Shown one piece after another: positions 1 through 8,207 of a stretch of 64,000 bases of DNA. The notes beneath the pieces are model-generated. The model was not told the origin of the DNA. It searched no databases and saw only the letters and a program-made list of their open reading frames with translations. Numbering within the stretch: the first letter of the stretch is position 1; every line of letters begins with the position of its first letter. This DNA comes from Pinirhizobacter soli (GTDB lineage: Bacteria; Pseudomonadota; Gammaproteobacteria; Xanthomonadales; Rhodanobacteraceae): positions 248,001 through 312,000 of the forward strand of contig NZ_JADZLQ010000004.1 of the NCBI RefSeq assembly GCF_015905305.1, read 5' to 3'. Made by a program: the position numbers and the translations under genes.

Positions 1-150
1 CTTGATCAAGGCGTGGTAGTCGGCCATGAAATAGAACGCATCGACGCCGGCATCGTGGCTGGCGGCGATGGCGGGGCGGATCGCACCGACATAATTGCCA
101 AGGTGCGGCGTGCCCGTGGTGGTGATGCCGGTAAGGACGCGGGTCTGCAT
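1..150 (-). CDS. trpS: Tryptophan--tRNA ligase, N-terminal fragment cut by window edge
   Basis: The first 50 codons of a class I aminoacyl-tRNA synthetase that charges tRNA(Trp) in the cytoplasm. The ATG is at 150-148 and the reading frame runs open to base 1. The N-terminus starts [20 protein letters not shown], with the TGTPHLGNY version of the HIGH ATP-binding motif at residues 11-20, followed by VGAIRPAI and the [11 protein letters not shown] segment, all typical of TrpRS. The remaining ~280 residues lie outside the window. The next gene on the same strand (arginase) ends about 110 bp upstream. The TrpRS/TyrRS distinction rests on GTPHLGNY plus ADYHAL, which favour Trp. Confidence 0.88.
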   Translation of the reverse strand, partial: MQTRVLTGITTTGTPHLGNYVGAIRPAIAASHDAGVDAFYFMADYHALIK

Positions 151-259
151 GGGGCTCGTTCGTGGGGAAGCCCGTCGAGTTTAGCCCGGCAGGCCTCCGA
201 CCGCCCAGCCACCAGGCGCGGCGCGCTGCCGCAGCGACGGGGATGCCCCGCCAGGGCAG

Positions 260-1171
260 CTAGCGCATCAGCGTGGACTTGCCGAACAGCGACTCGACCA
301 GGTCCACGGCAAGCTTGGCCGTCTGGTTGCGCTTGTCGAAGGCAGGATTCAACTCCACGATGTCCAGCGACGCCACGCGCCCGGTGTCGGCGATCATTTC
401 CATCACCAGCTGGGCTTCCCGGTAGTTCGGGCCGCCGCGCACCGTGGTGCCCACGCCCGGGGCGATGGTCGGGTCGAGGAAATCGACGTCGAAGCTCACG
501 TGCAGATGGGTGTCCTGGTCGATGTCCGCCAGCGCTTCTTCCATCGAGGCCTTGATGCCGATCTCGTCGATGTAGCGCATGTCGTAGATGTCGATGCCCG
601 CCTCGTGCACGAATTTTTTCTCGCCCTCGTCGACCGAGCGGATGCCGATCTGGCGGAAGACCTCCGGCTGGGTGGCAGGCTTGGTACCACCCAGGATGGT
701 GAGCTCATCCGGGCCATGGCCGCACAGGCAGGCCACGGGCATGCCATGGATATTCCCCGACGGGGTAATCTGGCTGGTATTGAAGTCGGCGTGGGCATCG
801 AGCCACAACACGCGCAGTTTCTTGCCCGTCTCTCGTGCATGGCGCGCGGCGGCGGTGATCGAGCCGATCGCCAGGCAATGGTCGCCGCCGAGCATGATCG
901 GCACGTTGCCATCATGCAGCTCCCGGTACATCGCCTCGTACACCGCGCGATTCCAGGCCACAACCTCAGGCAGGTGGCGGTAGCCATTCACCGGCGGCTG
1001 CCAGGGATTCAAGGGGCCTGCCAGGTTGCCACGGTCGACGACGGTGAGACCGCGGCGGGCGAGCCGGGCAGCAAGATTGGCTACGCGAAGAGCCTCCGGG
1101 CCCATCGATGCACCGCGATGGCCGGCGCCGATATCGGTCGGCGCGCCGATCAAAACCACTGACTTGTTCAT
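260..1171 (-). CDS. rocF: Arginase
   Basis: A 303-residue ureohydrolase that hydrolyses L-arginine to ornithine and urea with a binuclear Mn centre. Metal-binding motifs are GGDH at residues 95-98, DAHAD at 125-129 and FDVDFLDP around 227-234, in the usual order and spacing. The SGNIHGMP loop (about 138-145) and the APGVGTTVRGG region fit arginase better than agmatinase. Length matches the family. It stands alone between trpS and a SPOR-domain gene on the same strand, with no visible arginine-catabolism operon. Formiminoglutamase or agmatinase is a less likely alternative. Confidence 0.92.
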   Translation of the reverse strand: MNKSVVLIGAPTDIGAGHRGASMGPEALRVANLAARLARRGLTVVDRGNLAGPLNPWQPPVNGYRHLPEVVAWNRAVYEAMYRELHDGNVPIMLGGDHCLAIGSITAAARHARETGKKLRVLWLDAHADFNTSQITPSGNIHGMPVACLCGHGPDELTILGGTKPATQPEVFRQIGIRSVDEGEKKFVHEAGIDIYDMRYIDEIGIKASMEEALADIDQDTHLHVSFDVDFLDPTIAPGVGTTVRGGPNYREAQLVMEMIADTGRVASLDIVELNPAFDKRNQTAKLAVDLVESLFGKSTLMR

Positions 1172-1278
1172 AGAATCTCAGTTCTACCCAGGCCGCCGCG
1201 ACACACGTCGGCAGCAGGGCCTTGGGGAGCCGAAGGATACTACGGCCAGGGTAAAGGCCATGCGCGCCAGGCGTTCGG

Positions 1279-2100
1279 TTACTGGAAGCAGCCCGTGGGC
1301 CGCGCCTGGATCTTCGGCGCGCGCGCGCGGGCCTGCCAGTTCACCTTCGCATCATCGCCCACCACCACGTCCAGCCAGTACGACGGCGTGGTTTCAACCC
1401 GCTCGGCCATGCGGGCGGGAAATCCCAGCGCCACCACTTCGTCGCGCCGCTTGCGGGCGTTCTCCTGGGCGTTGAATACGCCCAGGGCAATGGAGTTGGG
1501 TTCGGGCCCGGCCGGCACCACGAAGTAGTCCTTCACGTTCTTAGCCTGAAGCCGCCGGGCCATGTCGTTGGCCTTCTCGCGCGAATCCATCGGCGGCAGG
1601 AACACGCGCCAGCCATGGGACACGCTGGCGGTTTCCTGCCGGGTGCGGCTTCGAATCACCAGGCCCCCCAGCGCGCTGCGAGCGGCACGCGAATCCACAT
1701 CGCTGGCAAACGGGCCCAGGGCCACGCAACGGAAGGTACGGCGCTGCGGCGGTTCAATGGGCGGTGGCAGCACGCCGGCAGGTGCAGGTGTCTGCTGGCC
1801 GATCGGTGGGCGGGTCGTCGTCGATGCCGTCGCCACCACCAGCTTGCCCGGCACCCTGGAAGGCGATGAAGTGATCGATGCAGGGATCGGCGCCGATGCC
1901 ATCGGCGACACGGGGAGCGGCGCGGCGGCGGATGCAGGTACCGCTGGTGTCGCCGGCTGCGTTTCGGCCACGAGTTTCAGCCGCGGCACGCCTTCGTCGG
2001 CGACATCGCCGATGAAGTGCCCGCCGCCGCCAAACAGCAGCCACGCGGCCACGGCGATGTTCAACGCGACAAGCAACACGAAGATCAGGCGAGGCAGCAT
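1279..2100 (-). CDS. SPOR domain-containing membrane-anchored protein
   Basis: A 273-residue protein with an N-terminal hydrophobic segment (LPRLIFVLLVALNIAVAAWL, residues 2-21) that should anchor it in the inner membrane. A Pro/Ala/Ser-rich linker covers about residues 50-115, and a periplasmic C-terminal region (about 120-255) carries SPOR-like beta-alpha units (CVALGPFAS and IALGVFNAQENARKRRDEV). SPOR domains bind denuded septal peptidoglycan, so a role at the division site is likely but not shown. No other division gene is adjacent. It is separated from arginase by about 100 bp on the same strand. Confidence 0.78.
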   Translation of the reverse strand: MLPRLIFVLLVALNIAVAAWLLFGGGGHFIGDVADEGVPRLKLVAETQPATPAVPASAAAPLPVSPMASAPIPASITSSPSRVPGKLVVATASTTTRPPIGQQTPAPAGVLPPPIEPPQRRTFRCVALGPFASDVDSRAARSALGGLVIRSRTRQETASVSHGWRVFLPPMDSREKANDMARRLQAKNVKDYFVVPAGPEPNSIALGVFNAQENARKRRDEVVALGFPARMAERVETTPSYWLDVVVGDDAKVNWQARARAPKIQARPTGCFQ

Positions 2101-2124
2101 CGGATAAGGGTATTCCCATCCCCT

Positions 2125-2152
2125 GAAAACAAAACCCCCGCTGCAGCGGGGG
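2125..2152 (-). terminator. Rho-independent terminator after tRNA-Thr
   Basis: A 7-bp G/C stem with a 4-base loop (CCCCCGC-TGCA-GCGGGGG at 2135-2152). On the minus strand it is followed by a T-rich run (TTTTGTTTT), as expected for intrinsic termination just after the tRNA 3' end. It lies between the tRNA and the SPOR gene. Confidence 0.75.
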
Positions 2153-2159
2153 AGAAGCC

Positions 2160-2235
2160 TGGTGCCGACACCCGGATTCGAACTGGGGACCTACCGCTTA
2201 CAAGGCGGTTGCTCTACCAACTGAGCTATGCCGGC
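2160..2235 (-). tRNA. tRNA-Thr (anticodon TGT)
   Basis: A 76-nt cloverleaf on the minus strand. The acceptor stem GCCGGCA pairs with TGTCGGC, with one G-U pair. There is a D-arm, an anticodon arm with stem CCGCC/GGCGG-type pairing around loop CTTGTAA, and a T-arm with GTTCGAATC. The 3' ACCA is encoded (2160-2163). The anticodon TGT reads ACA threonine codons. Confidence 0.95.
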
Positions 2236-2260
2236 GCAGCCCGCGATTTTAACCTGAAGC

Positions 2261-3019
2261 TTAGGATGTGGCGAGCAGGGTCTCACCATCGGTGGCACAG
2301 GCGGCAAGGCCAAGCAGCACGGCGTCGGGGGCGTGCTCGGTGGCCAGGGCGACCAGGGCCGCCAGCGCCTGGCCGTCGCCGCCGCCCACCAGCACCCTGG
2401 GATGGCCGCCGAGCCGGGGCGCCATGCGCGCGGTGAAGCGCTCCACCAGGGCCGCCGCCGCGTGCCAGCAGCCGGCGAAGAGACCGTCGGCGGTGTTGTC
2501 GGCGGCATCGACCACCTGGCCCACGGCATCGGGCTTCACCCTGGCGGTGGCGCCCAGCACCGACTGATACATCAACTGCGCACCCGGGGCGATCAGGCCG
2601 CCCAGGTGGCTGCCGTCGGCGGCCAGTGCGTCCAGGGTAAGGGCCGTGCCGGCGCTCACCAGGATGCATGGCGCGCGGCCGGAGCGGTACGCATGGACCA
2701 TGGCCAGGAAGCGATCCACGCCAAGACGGGCGGGCTCGGCATAGGCATTACGCACGCCGCACGCCTGGGCCGGCGTACGTAGCCATTCCAGGGGGCGGTC
2801 GAAGGCCGCGACAGCGGCTTCATCCACCATCGCCTCGCGCACGCTGTCCACCACCGAGGCCGCCACCACGCGATCGGGACGTGGCCAATCCGCCCATGCC
2901 GAGGCCAGCGCAAAGGCTACTGAATCATCCCAGGCGACCACGCCGCGCTCGATAAGCGCGACGCCATCGAACAGCGCGAACTTCGCCCGCGTATTGCCCA
3001 GGTCCAGGAGCGCAATCAC
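2261..3019 (-). CDS. coaX: Type III pantothenate kinase
   Basis: A 252-residue ASKHA-fold kinase that phosphorylates pantothenate in the first committed step of coenzyme A synthesis. It has the N-terminal phosphate motif DLGNTRAKFAL at residues 6-16, the central SAGTALTLDAL motif and a GGLIAPG loop, all diagnostic of CoaX rather than CoaA. Length is normal. The start ATG overlaps the stop of birA by 4 bp (ATGA), so the two are translationally coupled; birA-coaX is a common arrangement. Confidence 0.93.
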   Translation of the reverse strand: MIALLDLGNTRAKFALFDGVALIERGVVAWDDSVAFALASAWADWPRPDRVVAASVVDSVREAMVDEAAVAAFDRPLEWLRTPAQACGVRNAYAEPARLGVDRFLAMVHAYRSGRAPCILVSAGTALTLDALAADGSHLGGLIAPGAQLMYQSVLGATARVKPDAVGQVVDAADNTADGLFAGCWHAAAALVERFTARMAPRLGGHPRVLVGGGDGQALAALVALATEHAPDAVLLGLAACATDGETLLATS

Positions 3020-3987
3020 GTGCGCCGCACCGAGACATCCGCGCTGTCCACGCGTTTCAGATCGTTTCCCACGCGCACCAGCAGCGCGCCGCGGCCATCG
3101 ATGCCGGCCCCCTCGCCATGGAATTCACCTTGTGCGCCGATCACGCGCAAGGGTTGGCCTGCGAGGAGGTCGAAGGCGGCATAGTCGTCGACGAAGGCGG
3201 CGAAGCCTTCGCGCTCGAATCGCTCGAGCCCTGACACCAGCCGGGTGATCAGTGCCGCTGCCATCAGGTTGCGATCCGGCGGCTCGTCGCCGCAGAGCGC
3301 GGCGACGTCGGTCACCGGTTGCGCCGCCCCCGCTCGGAGGGCATCTGGCACCCGCATGTTCAAACCGATGCCGATCACGGCCGTACACGGCCCCTGGAAT
3401 TCCCCGGAAAGCTCCACCAGCACGCCGGCGAGCTTGGCGTCGGCAGCAAGGATGTCGTTGGGCCATTTCAGCCCCGCCGTACGGATGCCCATGTCTTCCA
3501 GGGCGTGCAGCACTATCACGCCGACGGCGAGCGAAAGCCCGGAAAGCCGGGCAAATCCCGCATCGAAGTGCTTGGCCACGGACAAGTAAATATTCAATCC
3601 CGGCGGCGATATCCAGGATTTGCCGCGCCGGCCACGGCCGGCCGTCTGCGCTTCGGCCATGACGAAGCTTAAATCCGGCATGTCCGGCAGGCGGCGCTGC
3701 AGTTCGCTGGAAGTGGAATCGAGCTCCCAGTGCACTTCCAGGGCGCCCAGGCGCTGCCGGGCCGCCACGGGAAGCTCGCCGCGGATGATGGCTTCGTCGA
3801 GCAACTGGACGGGCCACGGCAGGCGGTAGCCGCCGCCGACCCGTGCCTCGATCGGCAGGCCGCGCTGGCGAAGGGTTTCGACCTGTTTCCAGATCGCCGC
3901 GCGGGTCACGCCCGCGGTTCGCGCCAGGGCGGCGCCGGATACGGGTTCGCCGGGCGCCAGGGCGCCGAGCACGGCTGGTGTGAGCAT
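3016..3987 (-). CDS. birA: Bifunctional biotin--[acetyl-CoA-carboxylase] ligase / biotin operon repressor
   Basis: Attaches biotin to the BCCP subunit of acetyl-CoA carboxylase through biotinyl-5'-AMP. Counting from the ATG at 3987, it has an N-terminal winged HTH (residues 4-55, with GVTRAAIWKQVETLRQRG), the nucleotide loop GRGRRGKSW (117-125), KWPND (174-178) and a C-terminal SH3-like domain. The HTH suggests it may also act as a repressor, as in E. coli. The reading frame is open upstream with further ATGs at 4023 and 4146. I chose 3987 because it aligns with the E. coli BirA N-terminus; none of the starts has a strong Shine-Dalgarno. It is coupled to coaX. Confidence 0.9.
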   Translation of the reverse strand: MLTPAVLGALAPGEPVSGAALARTAGVTRAAIWKQVETLRQRGLPIEARVGGGYRLPWPVQLLDEAIIRGELPVAARQRLGALEVHWELDSTSSELQRRLPDMPDLSFVMAEAQTAGRGRRGKSWISPPGLNIYLSVAKHFDAGFARLSGLSLAVGVIVLHALEDMGIRTAGLKWPNDILAADAKLAGVLVELSGEFQGPCTAVIGIGLNMRVPDALRAGAAQPVTDVAALCGDEPPDRNLMAAALITRLVSGLERFEREGFAAFVDDYAAFDLLAGQPLRVIGAQGEFHGEGAGIDGRGALLVRVGNDLKRVDSADVSVRRT

Positions 3988-4140
3988 CGTGGAGGAAGTC
4001 TCGCGGGCCAGTAGGGGGTACATCGGGGAGGCGCCATCATCGCGCATTCGACAGCCATTCGGCGGCATTCCTGGGGCACTGGCAGGCCCGGCAGGTTTCT
4101 GCGAGTATCGATGGCTCCCCGGGGAGACAGGGGTATTGCC

Positions 4141-4467
4141 ATGCATACCAGGTTCCTTAAATACGGCTGTCTAGCGCTGGGCCTCATGGCCTGCGGAGCC
4201 GTGGTGGCCTCCCCTGCCAATGGAACGTTCGCTGCGTCCGGCGGCTCCAGCTCCGGTGGCGAGGCCAGCCCGCACGGCGCGGGCGGCCAGAGTGGTTCCG
4301 TTCACAACCCCGACGATACTTCCGCCCGCGGCAATGCCGGATCCACGCATGCACCGGCACCTGTGGGTAGCGACCTTCCGGATGACGGTACCCGCAGCAA
4401 CGCAACCCCTTCGTCGGCCAAGCCGGACGTAGGCTGGCCTGCCCTGCTTCCGGGCTCGATCTGGTAG
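4141..4467 (+). CDS. Small secreted or lipoprotein-like hypothetical protein
   Basis: A 108-residue protein of unknown function. Residues 1-23 look like a signal sequence, and LGLMACG resembles a lipobox with Cys near residue 18, so it may be a lipoprotein. The mature part is low-complexity Gly/Ser/Ala/Asp-rich with no recognisable fold. The start at 4141 is supported by the purine-rich GGGGAGACAGGGG upstream. It is divergent from birA and convergent with the PhoQ-like gene, ending only 4 bp from it. I do not recognise the family. Confidence 0.55.
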   Translation: MHTRFLKYGCLALGLMACGAVVASPANGTFAASGGSSSGGEASPHGAGGQSGSVHNPDDTSARGNAGSTHAPAPVGSDLPDDGTRSNATPSSAKPDVGWPALLPGSIW

Positions 4468-4471
4468 TTCC

Positions 4472-5866
4472 CTAGCCGGGCGGCAGTATCACGGTAAACC
4501 TTGCCCCGCCGAATTCCTCGGACCGGTCCACATGCATGGTGCCCTGGTAGGCCTTGACGATGTCCTGCACGATCGAAAGGCCGATGCCATGGCCTTTCAC
4601 CCGCTCATCGCCACGTACGCCCCGCTGCAGCACGCGCTCGATCTGCGCATCGGCGATACCCGGACCATCGTCTTCCACCGCCATTGACAGGCCGGGACGG
4701 CCCCGCACCACGCCCTGACGGGATTTCACTGTCAGCAATACGCGGTGATTGGCCCATTTGAAGGCGTTTTCCAGCAGGTTGCCCATCAGTTCGAGCAGAT
4801 CGCCCTGCTCGCCGTAGAAGGCGGCCTTATCCTCGATCTCGAATTCGCAAAGGACATTCTTCCCCGCATAGACCTTCTCCAGGCTCTGCACGAGGTCTTC
4901 CGCGTGTGCCGACACCATCACGGGCGTTGCGAAGATCTTGCGCCCGGAGGTTGCCGCACGGGACAGCTGGTAGGCCACGATCTCGTCCATGCGACGCACC
5001 TGGTCCAGGACATCGGCGCGGGCAACGTCAAGGCCAGCTTCCAGTTGTGAGCGAACCACCGCCAGCGGTGTTTTCAGGCTGTGCGCGAGGTCGGCCAGGG
5101 TGTTCTGGTAGCGGGTACGCTGGTCGCGTTCGGAATCGATGAAGGCGTTCAAGCGCGCGGTAAGACCCATCAACTCCACCGGATAAGGCCCTTCCAGGTG
5201 CTCGCGGTCGCCGCGCTCGATCAGCGCCAGGTCGCTGGACACCCGCCGCAACGGCAACAGGCTCCAGCGCAGCAGCAATAGCTGCAGCAGGATCAGCATC
5301 AAACCAAGCGTTGCCAGCCACAGGAACTGCGTGCGGCGATAGGTGCTTACCTGGCGTTCGAACTGGTCTTCGGTCTGGGCCACGGTAAAGGTCAGGTGCA
5401 CGGGCTTGCCACCGTTCTGCGGGTCGATGTCCACGCCGAAGCTGTAGACATACAAACGCCCCGCATGCGTATCGAGCGGCCCCTCGAATGTCTCGCTGCC
5501 CATCGGCAGGCGGCGGGCGAATTCCATGTCGCGGCCCAACGCGGAGGACGACTCCCATCGAAAGCCATCGTCGCCGCTGATCACGCCATACAGGCCCGAT
5601 CCCGGACGGGAGAAATCCGGATGCGGCGGGGAGTCGGGCGGCGTGACCTTGCCTGCGCGGGTTACTTCGGTGCCCGTGATGAAGGCGATCGCGTAGTTGT
5701 GCAGGCGGTCGTGCATCGCCGACAGTTCACTGGCGTAGTTCGCCTTGTTCTGTGCCAGCCAGGTAAGGCCGAGGAAGGCGGCCAGCGCAAAACCGGTCGC
5801 CAGTGCCGCGCGGGCGGCAAGCGACAGGGGCTTGTGTTCCATCACCCGCTCGATGAACTTCAGCAC
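4472..5866 (-). CDS. phoQ: PhoQ-like sensor histidine kinase
   Basis: A 464-residue membrane kinase. It has TM1 at about residues 19-38, a periplasmic sensor domain (about 40-180), TM2 at about 181-200, then HAMP and HisKA with the phospho-accepting H262 in DLAHSLKTPLAVV. The ATPase domain carries NLLENAFKWA, DDGPGI and GHGIGLSIV. The periplasmic domain has several acidic clusters, compatible with cation or peptide sensing as in PhoQ, but that is inference. It lies 28 bp downstream of the response regulator, completing a PepSY-PhoP-PhoQ operon. Confidence 0.87.
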   Translation of the reverse strand: MLKFIERVMEHKPLSLAARAALATGFALAAFLGLTWLAQNKANYASELSAMHDRLHNYAIAFITGTEVTRAGKVTPPDSPPHPDFSRPGSGLYGVISGDDGFRWESSSALGRDMEFARRLPMGSETFEGPLDTHAGRLYVYSFGVDIDPQNGGKPVHLTFTVAQTEDQFERQVSTYRRTQFLWLATLGLMLILLQLLLLRWSLLPLRRVSSDLALIERGDREHLEGPYPVELMGLTARLNAFIDSERDQRTRYQNTLADLAHSLKTPLAVVRSQLEAGLDVARADVLDQVRRMDEIVAYQLSRAATSGRKIFATPVMVSAHAEDLVQSLEKVYAGKNVLCEFEIEDKAAFYGEQGDLLELMGNLLENAFKWANHRVLLTVKSRQGVVRGRPGLSMAVEDDGPGIADAQIERVLQRGVRGDERVKGHGIGLSIVQDIVKAYQGTMHVDRSEEFGGARFTVILPPG

Positions 5867-5894
5867 GCGCGGCTCTCCCGCCGAGCTTTAAGTT

Positions 5895-6587
5895 TTATTC
5901 CTCGTCCGCCTCGTTACGCGGGATGGCAAAGCGGTAGCCGCGGCCGCGGACCGTCTCGATCGGCTTCAGGGCACTGTCCGGATCGAGCTTGCGGCGCAGG
6001 CGACCGATGAACACTTCAAGCACGTTCGAATCGCGATCGAAGTCCTGCTGGTAGATATGCTCGGTAAGGTCCGCCTTGGACACCAGCTCGCCGGCATGCA
6101 GCATGAGGTATTCGAGCACCTTGTACTCGTAGCTGGTGAGGTCGACCTGGCGGCCGTCGGAGGTCACCGTCTGCGCGGTGGTATCGAGCTTGATCGGACC
6201 ACAGGCCAGGATCGGCTTGGACCAGCCGCTGGCGCGACGCACCAGGGCATTGATGCGGGCCAGGAGCTCTTCGACGTGGAAGGGCTTGACCAGGTAGTCG
6301 TCGGCGCCGTGCTTGAGGCCTTCGACCTTGTCCTGCCAGCTGCCACGGGCGGTAAGGATCAGGATGGGATAACGCTGGCCGTGCTCGCGCAGCGCCTTGA
6401 CCAGGTCCATCCCCGAGAGCTTGGGCAGCCCCAGGTCGATGATGGCCAGGTCGAATGGCACCTCGCGGCCCAGGTACAGGCCTTCCTCGCCGTCCTGGGC
6501 CGCGTCCACGGCGAATCCATCGCGCTTCAGGCGGGCGGCGAGGGTCTCGCGGAGCGGGGCTTCGTCCTCGACAAGCAGGATGCGCAT
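5895..6587 (-). CDS. phoP: PhoP-like OmpR-family response regulator
   Basis: A 230-residue two-domain regulator. The receiver domain (1-118) has acidic residues E7/D8, phospho-acceptor D51 in IIDLGLPK and the DDYLVKPF Lys motif. The C-terminal winged helix (about 128-225) has LTSYEYKVLEYL and RGRGYRF. The true start is the ATG at 6587, preceded by AGGAGAAACATTG; the frame is open far upstream but that part overlaps the PepSY gene. The start overlaps the PepSY stop by 1 bp (TGATG), showing coupling. The likely partner is the PhoQ-like kinase directly downstream. Confidence 0.9.
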   Translation of the reverse strand: MRILLVEDEAPLRETLAARLKRDGFAVDAAQDGEEGLYLGREVPFDLAIIDLGLPKLSGMDLVKALREHGQRYPILILTARGSWQDKVEGLKHGADDYLVKPFHVEELLARINALVRRASGWSKPILACGPIKLDTTAQTVTSDGRQVDLTSYEYKVLEYLMLHAGELVSKADLTEHIYQQDFDRDSNVLEVFIGRLRRKLDPDSALKPIETVRGRGYRFAIPRNEADEE

Positions 6588-6880
6588 CAATGTTTCTCCT
6601 TGGTATCCCCGGCGGTTGCCGTGGGGATCTTGGCCGTTTCGGTTCGCACCGGCACCACGCGGACATGTCCGTCGGGTGTCAGCACCTTTAGTCGATACTC
6701 GGTCGTCAGACCATGTTCCAGCGTGCGGGTTTGGGCCGACAACACCTTTCCGCCCGTTTCCTGCTGCACTTTCGCCACGGCTTCCTCGAGGGTCAGCCCA
6801 ACTTCGGACGCCCAAACAGGCCCGCCGAGAACAAACCCGAGGAAAATTAGCGAAAGGAACGTGATTTTCATGTAGGGCAT
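6587..6880 (-). CDS. PepSY domain-containing periplasmic protein
   Basis: A 97-residue protein with a signal peptide (FLSLIFLGFVLGGPVWA, cleavage probably after residue 24) and a single PepSY-like unit: LTLEEAVAKVQQETGGKVLSA followed by EYRLKVLTPDGHVRVV. PepSY domains in front of phoPQ occur in Xanthomonadaceae and may modulate the kinase in the periplasm; that role is inferred. It is first in the operon, with phoP starting inside its stop codon. Either ATG 6880 or 6871 could be the start; neither has a strong ribosome site. Confidence 0.75.
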   Translation of the reverse strand: MPYMKITFLSLIFLGFVLGGPVWASEVGLTLEEAVAKVQQETGGKVLSAQTRTLEHGLTTEYRLKVLTPDGHVRVVPVRTETAKIPTATAGDTKEKH

Positions 6881-6914
6881 CGCAGGTGACGCATGCGATC
6901 ATGCCCTGCGCCAT

Positions 6915-6940
6915 TGAATTCGTCCTGAATCGACGTTCAG
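6915..6940. promoter_or_regulatory. Candidate OmpR/PhoP-type operator upstream of the PepSY-phoPQ operon
   Basis: Two direct TGAAT half-sites lie exactly 11 bp apart (6915-6919 and 6926-6930), the spacing used by OmpR-family regulators. They overlap an inverted CTGAA-6bp-TTCAG (6925-6940). The site is 35-65 bp upstream of the operon start and suggests PhoP autoregulation. It is a pattern match only. Confidence 0.35.
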
Positions 6941-7146
6941 CCACCCCGGAACCAACCGACGTTCCTCGCTCCCCATGCCCATTCGGCACCCGGCCCGGCC
7001 CTTCGGGCAGGCCGGGAATTCCCTTTTCCGGATAATTCCATTTCCGGGCAATGGCCGGGGCACTACCTTGGGCGCGCAGAAGAAGCCCTGCCCTTCGCGA
7101 CCGCATCTGCCAGGCGTACAGGTCGCCCATCCCCGGAACCCTTGTC

Positions 7147-8175
7147 ATGCGGAATATGATCCTTGCGTGCATGCTGCTGCTGGCGCCATTGGCGTCGCAC
7201 GCGGCATGCAGTTATTCAGATTCGGACGCCATCGCCACCACGGCGCCCCTCCAGGGATCGGTCACGGTGGGTCGCGATGTGCCAGTGGGTACGGAGATCT
7301 ACCGCGCGCGCATGACTTCGAGCGCGCTGGTAAGGGTCCTGTGCGACGCTGTATCGCCCTACCGTTACCGGTTCATCGTGCTGCCGAATGCGAGATCACC
7401 CTACGTCCACCCCGTTTTCGGCGCCAACGTCTACCAGACCAACGTCCAGGGCGTTGGCGTGGTTGTCTGGGCCGGCAACAACGTGGCCGTGCCGGCGCAG
7501 TTCAATTCGGCTCCCGCCGGCGCCGTTGCCATTGTCAATAACCACAACTATTTCGTGAGCCTGGTGAAGACGGCTGAGGTCGTGCTAGCCGGGAGCATCC
7601 CTGCGTCGCAGCTGCCGACGTTCGAGTACGTCGTGGGCACCAACAACCTGCGGGTGCATTCAGGCAGGACGGTGGGCTCGCTCAATATCGTGTCGGCCAC
7701 TTGCCGCACGCCCGATGTGAACGTAAACCTCGGCAACCACGTGCTGGACGTGCTGACAGGCGTCAACACGACGACTACAGCGGTCGACGTGTCCATCGCC
7801 CTTCAGAACTGCCCGGCCTTTTTCGGCCGCACGTCCGTGACATCCACGAACGGCACCATTAGCGCAGGAAGCCTTGGTGACAATACCATCAGCTACCTCA
7901 TTAACCCTACGACGTCAGCGGTTGACGCCGCCCGTGGGATACTTGCCCTGTCCAACCTGACGGGCAGTGCCACGGGCATCGGCATACAGCTGCTCAGGGC
8001 GGACGGCATCACCCCGGCGGTACTCAATAGCAACACAGCGTCGGGCCTGGCGCTCCAGCCAACAAACGGCCAGAACTACCAGATCCAACTCAAGGCTCGC
8101 TATATCCAGATCGCCGCTGTGACGACGCCCGGGCAAGCCAACGCCGCGGCAACGGTAACGCTTACGTATTTGTAA
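7147..8175 (+). CDS. Fimbrial (type 1 pilus family) tip-like protein
   Basis: A 342-residue secreted protein. The signal peptide is MRNMILACMLLLAPLASHA (1-19). The C-terminal half (about 185-342) reads as a chaperone-usher pilin domain: CRTPDVNVNLGNHVLD, IALQNCPAFFGRTSV and a terminal beta-strand ending VTLTYL. The N-terminal half would be an adhesin-like lectin domain, so the protein resembles a two-domain tip adhesin. No chaperone, usher or major pilin gene is adjacent, so any partner genes must be elsewhere. The start at 7147 is chosen because it opens the signal peptide. It is divergent from the PepSY-phoPQ operon. Confidence 0.72.
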   Translation: MRNMILACMLLLAPLASHAACSYSDSDAIATTAPLQGSVTVGRDVPVGTEIYRARMTSSALVRVLCDAVSPYRYRFIVLPNARSPYVHPVFGANVYQTNVQGVGVVVWAGNNVAVPAQFNSAPAGAVAIVNNHNYFVSLVKTAEVVLAGSIPASQLPTFEYVVGTNNLRVHSGRTVGSLNIVSATCRTPDVNVNLGNHVLDVLTGVNTTTTAVDVSIALQNCPAFFGRTSVTSTNGTISAGSLGDNTISYLINPTTSAVDAARGILALSNLTGSATGIGIQLLRADGITPAVLNSNTASGLALQPTNGQNYQIQLKARYIQIAAVTTPGQANAAATVTLTYL

Positions 8176-8207
8176 GGGCGCCCTTGCCTTGCTGATCCGT
8201 CGCCCGG

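Noticed and set aside
5895..7172. Long version of the PhoP reading frame with about 195 extra N-terminal residues
   Set aside because: The extra part overlaps the PepSY gene and divergent promoter; the AGGAG-preceded ATG at 6587 gives a normal response regulator.
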